A DNA stretch of 5,513 bases from an uncultured Chlorobiaceae bacterium. GTDB lineage: Bacteria > Bacteroidota > Chlorobiia > Chlorobiales > Chlorobiaceae. The stretch's first letter is position 1. Every line of letters begins with the position of its first letter. Positions 1 to 4,765 of the stretch are shown here, in pieces. A program made the translations under genes and the position numbers. Location of the stretch: assembly GCA_903917955.1 (NCBI GenBank), contig CAIXCO010000352.1, forward strand, positions 1-5,513, given 5' to 3'. The notes under the pieces are model-generated. The model was not told the origin of the DNA, ran no database searches, and saw nothing but the letters and a program-made list of their open reading frames with translations.

Positions 1-460
1 GGATATTGTTGCTTACCTTAGCGAGAAGGGGATTGCGAGCCGGAGTGATTTGAGCAATTTGGCCAGTGACTATGACCGTAATTTTATCAGAAACCGGGTT
101 ATTCCGCTGATTGAGGAGCGCTTTGCCCATAAATTGATGCCTTCGCTCCAGAGAGTGTCGGAGCAGGCCGGTGAGCTTGAAGAGTTTCTTGAACTCTATT
201 TTGAAAATCTCTGTGACCGGGAGCCGGGGCTCTCTTTGGTTGACGGGCAGCTTGATGTTGAAGCTCTGAAGCGGCTTACCGCTTTTGAGCAGAAGGAGCT
301 TTTCAAGAGGGCGTTACGCGATATGGATGCACCGGTAGACGCTCAAACACTTCAGAAGCTGGTCGATTTGCTCGGCAGCCAGCCAGGTAAAATAGTGATG
401 GCTGGCGGGCAGTTGCGGGTGCTCTGGAAGGCGCGAAAGCTTTTTTTCCTGCGTGACTGA
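1..460 (+). CDS. tilS: tRNA(Ile)-lysidine synthase, C-terminal part (5' end outside window)
   Basis: TilS uses ATP to attach lysine to C34 of the CAU-anticodon tRNA-Ile, turning it into an AUA-reading tRNA in the cytoplasm. The frame is open from base 2, giving 152 codons and a TGA stop at 458-460. Near the left edge it reads SRSDLSNLASDYDRNFIRNR, matching the TilS signature in which R/D-x-SN is followed by an RN-x-(I/V)R stretch and a helix with IP. This lies at the end of the PP-loop ATPase domain; the ATP-binding SGGxDS loop must lie upstream of the window. A helical region follows, and the protein ends in a short basic strand (LWKARKLFFLRD). No separate C-terminal TilS_C domain follows, so by inference this is the short form seen in Aquifex rather than the long E. 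coli form. A TTG at 50 falls inside the conserved motif and is not the start. The gene converges on the membrane-protein gene, with 46 bp between the stop codons. Confidence 0.88.
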   Translation, partial: DIVAYLSEKGIASRSDLSNLASDYDRNFIRNRVIPLIEERFAHKLMPSLQRVSEQAGELEEFLELYFENLCDREPGLSLVDGQLDVEALKRLTAFEQKELFKRALRDMDAPVDAQTLQKLVDLLGSQPGKIVMAGGQLRVLWKARKLFFLRD

Positions 461-506
461 GAGGCGCATCAACCCGGGTTGCACACCAGAAGTTTTTGAC
501 TTTCGT

Positions 507-1550
507 CTATTTTTTTTGTTTTGCCGCCTGAAAAAATTCAAGGGGAAGGTTGGCGTGAATGATTACCGATTCAAGATTTTGCTGTATCTCGATTTTTTTG
601 AGCAGTTGTCTTGTCGGTTCGCTTGTTCTTGTGCCGGAGAGTTCTGAAAGCCGTACTGCGCCCCAAAGAAATGTTGATGCAAAATAAGCCGCCTTGGGGC
701 TGCTATAGAGCCACTCACTTTGAGCCTCGATGCCGTCCTTGAATTTTGCGGAGAGGGCAAGGTGCTGGATACGGTTGAGGTTTCCGAGGGTTTTCATGTC
801 CCGGTTTGTCGAGGTGAGGCTTTGCAGCGCTCCGCTGGTCCATGCGGCGGAGGGAAGGGCAAACCAGAGGTGCGATTTATAGATGGCTTTGTTGATCAGT
901 GCAACGGTGAGCGAGTCTCTCTGATAAAAACTGCCGGTCGGAACAAGGAACCCCTCGAGCATTTTTTTGTTGTTGGTCACGGCAACTTTCCTTGCTCCGA
1001 GCGGGCAAATCCAGAGGGTGCTGTCGAGTGCATAACATTGGTAGCCGCCTATTTTCTCAACCTTTGAACTGTTGGTTTTGAGAAATGGCTTGGGAAGCTT
1101 TTTTGATACAGGGCCCCAGGCGAGAGCAAGAAAGTTCTGCTCTTTGTATCCGTGCCGCTTGAAGGTGACCAACAGGGTATCGAGATCCTGGGAGGGGTTG
1201 ATTTTTGCCGCTTTCATAAGGGAGCCGAGTCGCTCTTGCGGCTTGAAGAGCGGTGCCTGCTTCAGTGAGTCGGGAATGATCTCTTTCCAGAGCTGGCTCT
1301 CACGGATATCTTTAAGACCGACGTAGATCAGCGCATCGGATTTTCCGGGAATGCGGTCAATAATCGCTCGAAGCTCTGCGCTTAATGGCTCGGGCTGGAG
1401 CCGTGGTTTTTGCCAGTTGATCCAGAGGACGACGGAGAGAAAGCAGAGTGTGCCGATAACGCTCATGGAGAGGAGAAGTCCGGCACCTTTTTTCAGGGAG
1501 CGTTTTGCGGGTGTCGCGGGCGTTGCTTCAGGCAGGTCGTTCTGCGGCAT
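507..1550 (-). CDS. hypothetical single-pass membrane-anchored protein, 347 aa
   Basis: I do not recognise this family. The protein begins with about 20 polar, Pro/Ala/Lys-rich residues ending in KRSLKK. A strongly hydrophobic segment at about residues 22-46 follows (from GAGLLLSMSV to INW). The positive charges before it predict N-in topology, with about 300 residues on the outer (periplasmic) face. No lipobox or cleavable signal peptide is evident. The outer part starts with LRAIIDRIPGKSDALIYVGL and continues as mixed alpha/beta sequence with two Cys (in GYQCYAL and LWICPLG). The 'P-x-x-x-D-A-x-x-Y-V-x-L' opening loosely recalls DUF3352-type envelope proteins; that is a weak resemblance, not an assignment. 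The ATG at 1550 lies 12 nt after the rnhA stop with no good Shine-Dalgarno, so translation is probably coupled to rnhA. The stop is TAG at 507-509, directly after an A8 run that encodes the last lysines. Frame length and residue composition look normal for a real gene. Confidence 0.75.
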   Translation of the reverse strand: MPQNDLPEATPATPAKRSLKKGAGLLLSMSVIGTLCFLSVVLWINWQKPRLQPEPLSAELRAIIDRIPGKSDALIYVGLKDIRESQLWKEIIPDSLKQAPLFKPQERLGSLMKAAKINPSQDLDTLLVTFKRHGYKEQNFLALAWGPVSKKLPKPFLKTNSSKVEKIGGYQCYALDSTLWICPLGARKVAVTNNKKMLEGFLVPTGSFYQRDSLTVALINKAIYKSHLWFALPSAAWTSGALQSLTSTNRDMKTLGNLNRIQHLALSAKFKDGIEAQSEWLYSSPKAAYFASTFLWGAVRLSELSGTRTSEPTRQLLKKIEIQQNLESVIIHANLPLEFFQAAKQKK

Positions 1551-1562
1551 AGGGTCAACGGG

Positions 1563-2003
1563 TTATGATTTCCTTTTAATGGCCTCACGGGCCAGTGTGT
1601 CGCAGCGATTGTTCCAGGGGTTGTCGCTATGGCCCTTTACCTTGTGGAAGTTGATTGTGTGCAATGTAAGCAACTTCAGGATTTTTTGCCAGAGATCGAT
1701 ATTTTCGACACTTTTTTTGGCCGCAGTCTTCCAGTTATTGATGGTCCAGCGTTTCAGCCATCCTTCGTTAATGGCATTGACGAGGTAACTTGAGTCGCTG
1801 TACAAATCGACAGTGCAGGGTTCCTTGAGTGCCTGGAGTGCCTCAATTGCCGCGCTGAGCTCCATGCGGTTATTGGTCGTGGCGGGTGAGTAGCCCGATA
1901 TTTCGCGGACTGACGGGCCATACATTAACAGTGCTCCCCATCCGCCCGGACCGGGATTGCCGCTGCATGCGCCGTCGGTGTAGATAATGATTTTTTTTTC
2001 CAT
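1563..2003 (-). CDS. rnhA: ribonuclease HI
   Basis: RNase HI cuts the RNA strand of RNA/DNA hybrids in the cytoplasm, removing R-loops and replication primers. The 146-residue product matches the bacterial type I enzyme along its length. The catalytic carboxylates align with those of E. coli: D10 in YTDGACSGNPGPGGWG, E48 in NNRMELSA, D70 in LYSDSSYLV, and D135 in NRCDTLAREA. The catalytic-loop histidine is H125 in KVKGHSDNPWNNRCD. The basic 'handle' rich in W and K (about residues 82-100, WLKRWTINNWKTAAKK) is present, so this is the E. coli-like form. ATG at 2003 gives the usual spacing to D10. A GAAGG directly touches the ATG, too close to be an optimal ribosome-binding site. Codons 2-5 contain nine consecutive A. 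The gene follows the rpmB terminator closely and is followed after 12 nt by the membrane-protein gene. Confidence 0.97.
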   Translation of the reverse strand: MEKKIIIYTDGACSGNPGPGGWGALLMYGPSVREISGYSPATTNNRMELSAAIEALQALKEPCTVDLYSDSSYLVNAINEGWLKRWTINNWKTAAKKSVENIDLWQKILKLLTLHTINFHKVKGHSDNPWNNRCDTLAREAIKRKS

Positions 2004-2008
2004 CCTTC

Positions 2009-2046
2009 AAAAAACAAAAAAAAGCTCAACCGGAGTATGGCTGAGC
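2009..2046 (-). terminator. rho-independent terminator after rpmB
   Basis: On the - strand GGCTGAGC/GCTCAACC arms (2039-2046 and 2024-2031 in + coordinates) form an 8-bp stem with one G-U pair and a 7-nt loop. The stem is followed at once by a run of eight U, one G and six more U (2023 down to 2009). It lies about 50 nt after the rpmB stop codon. The U-tract ends 5 nt before the rnhA ATG, so the terminator also forms the immediate upstream sequence of rnhA. Confidence 0.88.
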
Positions 2047-2095
2047 CTTTGCAAGAGAGTAAAAAATCGGTTGTTCTGCTGGTCTCGCCGGTGCC

Positions 2096-2314
2096 TTACT
2101 TCAGCAGTTTTGCGAGTGCGGCGGTGCCGGTTTTGGCAATAATCTTCATCGCTTTTGCTGAAAGCTTCACCTTTGCAAAGCGCTTCTCCTCTTCGATCCA
2201 GACTCTTTTGGTGTGGAGGTTTGGCTCAAAACGGGTGCGGACGTGGTTGTTCGCATGGGATACCGTGTTGCCGTATATGGGTCTTTTACCGGTCAGTAAA
2301 CAAACTTTAGACAT
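2096..2314 (-). CDS. rpmB: 50S ribosomal protein L28
   Basis: L28 is a small basic protein of the large ribosomal subunit. The 72-residue product has the family hallmarks in order: an N-terminal MSKVCLLTGKRPIYGN, then SHANNHVRTRFEPNLHTKRVW, then a Lys-rich C-terminal half ending AALAKLLK. Only one cysteine is present, so this is the zinc-free form. The start at 2314 (MSKVC) is chosen because nearly all bacterial L28 proteins begin this way. An in-frame ATG at 2350 would add 12 residues unlike the family and lies within the candidate promoter. No strong Shine-Dalgarno precedes 2314. The gene is not next to rpmG (L33), which often accompanies it in other bacteria. It has its own candidate promoter and a strong terminator, so it is probably transcribed largely as a single gene. 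Confidence 0.97.
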   Translation of the reverse strand: MSKVCLLTGKRPIYGNTVSHANNHVRTRFEPNLHTKRVWIEEEKRFAKVKLSAKAMKIIAKTGTAALAKLLK

Positions 2315-2348
2315 GGTGCAATCAATTGGTGTTAAAAAAACGAACTGC

Positions 2349-2377
2349 AATATAACAATAGTTTTATAAACTGGAAA
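2349..2377 (-). promoter_or_regulatory. candidate promoter for rpmB
   Basis: On the - strand TTTCCA (2377-2372, 4 of 6 matches to TTGACA) is followed after 17 nt by TATATT (2354-2349, 5 of 6 matches to TATAAT). The predicted start near 2342 gives a leader of about 28 nt. It occupies the 72-bp gap after bchG. A 7-bp inverted repeat (2354-2360 and 2380-2386) surrounds the -35 region. Found by eye; no start-site data support it. Confidence 0.45.
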
Positions 2378-2386
2378 CGTATTGTT

Positions 2387-3385
2387 TCATGGCCGGATGC
2401 CGACAGCGCAGACCATCATGGAGAGAACATAGAGCAGGGTACCAAATGCATTGTACCAGACCGCTTTTTCCCTTGGATTTGCTATCAGAACTTTTTGCAT
2501 GGGCAGTTGGGCGACAAGCAGTATCAGGGCAATGACCGTCGTCGTTATGGAGCCGTTGACAATCAGGATGGTGATGGCCGACAGTTGTGCCGCGTCCATG
2601 ATGATAGCCGCAAGAATAGCTGCCCTCTTTTCTCCAAGCTGCACCGGGATTGAGGCAACTTTGCGGATGGTATCGCCAACGACGGATTTGAAGTCGTTGA
2701 GCGTCATGATGCCGTGCGCCCCGAGCGAAAAAATAATGGCAAGGGCGATGGTTTTGCCCGACGGAACTCCCTGGGTAATGGCAAAGCTTCCGGTCAGCCA
2801 GGCGACGCCTTCGTAGGCAAGCCCGACAATAAGGTTGCCGAACCAGCCGTTTCGTTTGGCCCTGATGGGGGGGCCGGAATAGGCGTGTGACATGAGTACC
2901 CCTACAAAAGCAATGACGACCACGTAAGGGTGAATGGTGTATGCAACAAGAAATCCTGTCACAATAAGGGCGAAGGTAATGAGCCAACTGGCCGATTTCG
3001 ATATTTTGCCTGCCGGAATCGGGCGCTCGGGCTCATTGATGGCATCAACCTCCCGGTCAAAGTAGTCGTTCATGGTCTGCGACATGGCGCACATGAGCGG
3101 CCCGGCAAGAAGAACACCCCAGAGGAGAATTGACCAGTTGTCCGTAATATTTTTGCCAGTTGATACCACGCCGCACGCAAAGGCCCACATGGGCGGAAAC
3201 CAGGTCACCGGTTTCATGAGCGGCAGGATGGCTGAGGGCTCTATCCTGAAGCCGGGCTTGTTGACATTCTCAAGCGCCTGTTCAATGATTTTCCGTCTCG
3301 AACTGCTCACTCCCGACTGGAGAAGCTTTTCGGTTATGCCTTGGGGCTTTTCAGGGTGTGGAGTGTCGCGTCCTTTCATGGGCAT
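2387..3385 (-). CDS. bchG: bacteriochlorophyll a synthase (geranylgeranyl/phytyl transferase, UbiA family)
   Basis: BchG esterifies bacteriochlorophyllide a with an isoprenoid diphosphate, the last stage of bacteriochlorophyll a synthesis, in the cytoplasmic membrane. The 332-residue protein is mostly hydrophobic, with multiple membrane helices from about residue 57 on. The first Asp-rich prenyl-diphosphate/Mg site is NDYFDREVD (N106, D107, D110, D114), followed by INEPERPIPAG. The second is NDFKSVVGD (N230 to D238), preceded by GAHGIMTL. The loop YSGPPIRAKRNGWFGN and the LAYEGVAWLTG segment resemble purple-bacterial BchG (YEGLSWFTG) more than plant/cyanobacterial ChlG (which has SLPWWAG). 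Green sulfur bacteria also carry the paralogs ChlG and BchK, so BchG is the preferred but not the only reading; its position next to trpD fits my recollection of Chlorobaculum tepidum. A polar, basic N-terminal extension of about 45 residues precedes the core. A second ATG lies at 3379. The gap to trpD is 69 bp. Confidence 0.9.
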   Translation of the reverse strand: MPMKGRDTPHPEKPQGITEKLLQSGVSSSRRKIIEQALENVNKPGFRIEPSAILPLMKPVTWFPPMWAFACGVVSTGKNITDNWSILLWGVLLAGPLMCAMSQTMNDYFDREVDAINEPERPIPAGKISKSASWLITFALIVTGFLVAYTIHPYVVVIAFVGVLMSHAYSGPPIRAKRNGWFGNLIVGLAYEGVAWLTGSFAITQGVPSGKTIALAIIFSLGAHGIMTLNDFKSVVGDTIRKVASIPVQLGEKRAAILAAIIMDAAQLSAITILIVNGSITTTVIALILLVAQLPMQKVLIANPREKAVWYNAFGTLLYVLSMMVCAVGIRP

Positions 3386-3420
3386 AATGGTTCTCGCTAC
3401 GGCTTAAAAACAAGGCAAAC

Positions 3421-3450
3421 AGTATACAAGTTTTTTGGCAAAAATGGTAA
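3421..3450 (-). promoter_or_regulatory. candidate promoter for bchG
   Basis: On the - strand TTACCA (3450-3445, 4 of 6 matches to the -35 consensus) is followed after 18 nt by TATACT (3426-3421, 5 of 6 matches to the -10 consensus). The start would be near 3414, about 29 nt before the bchG ATG. The site lies just after the trpD stop. No convincing trpD terminator is visible in this gap, so read-through from trpD is also likely. Assigned by eye. Confidence 0.35.
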
Positions 3451-3454
3451 GGAT

Positions 3455-4510
3455 TTAGTTGATGGCCGACCGGTACTTCAGGGAGAGTTCAGCGTTGATT
3501 TTCAGGATCTCATGCCATTGTTTCTCTGACTTGCCGCTTTCGAGAGCCTCTCTTGCCATGACAAAGCCATCGTTGATGGTGGCTGCTTTTCCGGAGACGT
3601 GACAGGCCATGGCGGTGGTGAAGAGTGCTGCATTGAGGTGTGCTGCCGGAGCGCTGCCATCAAGGATCCGGCGGATAATGAGTGCATTGTCATCCCTCTC
3701 TCCCCCCTGGATTTCTGCGAGGGCATGGCGCGTCAGGCCAAACTCTTCAGGATAAACCGTATACCGTTTGAAACTTCCATTCTGTATTTCGATAAGATGC
3801 GTTGGTCCGTTGAGGCTCGGTTCGTCAAGTGCGATGCCCTCTTCAGTCATGGCATGGACAATTAATGCATGGCGGGCTCCCGTCTGCATCAGTACTTCGC
3901 CGTAGAGTTCCATCAGTTCCCGGGTGAAAACACCGACCAACTGCCGTTTTGCCCGTGCAGGATTGATGAGGGGTCCTATAATATTAAAGATGGTCCTGAT
4001 GCCGAGCTCACGGCGGACAGGGGCCACTTTTTTCATTGAAGGGTGGTAAAGGGGGGCAAAAAGAAACGCAAAACCAGTCTGCTGAAAAAGCTCTTTTGTC
4101 GCTTCTGCCGGAAGGTCAATGGTGAATCCGAGTGCTTCAAGCACATCGGCACTGCCGCAACTGCTGGTGACTGAACGGTTTCCATGCTTGGCAATGCGCA
4201 CTCCGGCACTGTTGGCGATGATTGATGCGGTCGTTGAAATATTGAAGGTGCCAGCATGATCTCCGCCAGTGCCGCAGGTATCGACGGCATCGTCATCAAG
4301 CTCGATGATGCTTGCTTTGGCCATCAGGCTGTAGTATGCGCCAGCAGCCTCCGCCGGGGTAACACCTTTTTTTTGCAGAAGAGCAAGCATTGCAGCAATA
4401 ACAATTTCTGAAAAAAAGCCATCCATAATGCTGTTCATGCAGAATTTCATCTCTTCCTGTGAAAAATCTTCTCCTGCAAGCAACTTTTGAAGTAACTGTT
4501 TTTGTGGCAT
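3455..4510 (-). CDS. trpD: anthranilate phosphoribosyltransferase
   Basis: TrpD transfers phosphoribose from PRPP to anthranilate, the second step of tryptophan synthesis, in the cytoplasm. The 351-residue product is of normal length for the family and has its full set of motifs. These are the PRPP loop DTCGTGGD (about 77-84), FNIST (89-93), KHGNRSVTSSCGSADVLEALG (108-128), the anthranilate-binding stretch HPSMKKVAPVRRELGIRTIFN (156-176, with R167), and the Mg-binding DE pair in ALDEPSLNGPT (D229, E230). The start at 4510 (MPQKQLLQKL) is preferred. An in-frame ATG at 4597 would add 29 hydrophobic residues foreign to the family and lies upstream of the likely transcription start. An A8 run falls in codons 46-48. 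No other trp genes are in the window, so trpD is separated from the rest of the pathway here. It is the first gene of the - strand block. Confidence 0.96.
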   Translation of the reverse strand: MPQKQLLQKLLAGEDFSQEEMKFCMNSIMDGFFSEIVIAAMLALLQKKGVTPAEAAGAYYSLMAKASIIELDDDAVDTCGTGGDHAGTFNISTTASIIANSAGVRIAKHGNRSVTSSCGSADVLEALGFTIDLPAEATKELFQQTGFAFLFAPLYHPSMKKVAPVRRELGIRTIFNIIGPLINPARAKRQLVGVFTRELMELYGEVLMQTGARHALIVHAMTEEGIALDEPSLNGPTHLIEIQNGSFKRYTVYPEEFGLTRHALAEIQGGERDDNALIIRRILDGSAPAAHLNAALFTTAMACHVSGKAATINDGFVMAREALESGKSEKQWHEILKINAELSLKYRSAIN

Positions 4511-4556
4511 GAAACTGACTGGTTGGCAAATGGTTGAGAATGTTGTGAACGTAACT

Positions 4557-4586
4557 ATTGTAAATAAAATAACTACATTTTGTGAA
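4557..4586 (-). promoter_or_regulatory. candidate promoter for trpD
   Basis: On the - strand TTCACA (4586-4581, 5 of 6 matches to TTGACA) is followed after 18 nt by TACAAT (4562-4557, 5 of 6 matches to TATAAT), in the most AT-rich part of the divergent region. The predicted start near 4550 gives a leader of about 40 nt before the ATG at 4510. It also rules against translation from the ATG at 4597. Three TTGTRAA words (+ strand 4543, 4558, 4580) overlap the -35, the -10 and the start region and could be regulator contacts. Confidence 0.5.
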
Positions 4587-4765
4587 ATCCTGAACATGAA
4601 AGAATTTTCTGCTTCTGCGACACGCTCTGCAGAGAGTCAAACCTGTGCAAGCTTCATGTTGTTCTTGATAAGTCATCCCGCATCTGCACGGGAGAGTTAT
4701 GTTGCTTTTTTTTCGTATCTATTCGTTCAATCATCTTCGCCATTATTCAACGGGAACAAGTATAC
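4587..4765 (+). other. leader/intergenic region upstream of the NRAMP gene, with inverted repeats
   Basis: No gene is seen here. On the + strand an 8-bp perfect inverted repeat, AACATGAA/TTCATGTT (4593-4600 and 4653-4660), encloses a second possible stem, TTTTCTGC/GCAGAGAG (4605-4612 with 4629-4636, two G-U pairs). A short hairpin, TCCCG/CGGGA (4676-4680 with 4689-4693), follows, and 12 nt after it comes a run of eight T (4706-4713). A weak + strand promoter (TTGTGA at 4543-4548, 16 nt, TAAAAT at 4565-4570) would place all of this in the transporter mRNA leader. I could not match it to the M-box or yybP-ykoY (manganese) riboswitch from memory. Chance repeats remain possible. Confidence 0.3.
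4752..4756 (+). promoter_or_regulatory. ribosome binding site supporting the GTG start of the NRAMP gene
   Basis: GGGAA lies 9 nt before the GTG at 4766. It is one of the better Shine-Dalgarno matches in the window. It supports GTG as the start in a frame with no ATG, GTG or TTG between the stop at 4583 and position 4766. Confidence 0.5.

Noticed and set aside
470..481. Perfect 12-bp palindrome CAACCCGGGTTG between tilS and the convergent gene, with a T8 run at 510-517.
   Set aside because: With no loop it could form only a 4-bp stem, and the T run is 28 nt away inside the opposite gene. It does not make a credible terminator in either direction.
1351..1788. Open frame of 145 codons on the + strand opposite rnhA and the membrane-protein gene.
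   Set aside because: It spans the junction of two better-supported - strand genes and covers the RNase HI catalytic region in antisense, with no motif of its own.
2364..2987. Open frame of 207 codons on the - strand inside bchG.
   Set aside because: His/Cys/Arg-rich translation in a second frame of bchG; the bchG frame carries all the conserved UbiA motifs.
4511..4597. Upstream ATG for trpD giving a 29-residue hydrophobic N-terminal extension (a possible signal peptide).
   Set aside because: TrpD is a cytoplasmic enzyme, the extension is unlike the family, and the best promoter places the transcription start at about 4550, downstream of that ATG.
4625..4634. CTCTGCAGAG palindrome in the divergent region considered as a Fur/MntR-type operator.
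   Set aside because: It does not resemble Fur, MntR or DtxR boxes as I know them, and a 10-bp palindrome alone is weak; it is noted only as part of the possible leader structure.
4296..4676. Open frame of 126 codons on the - strand overlapping the trpD start.
   Set aside because: It lies out of frame over well-conserved trpD codons, has Cys/Arg-rich composition typical of a shadow frame, and shows no recognisable motif.
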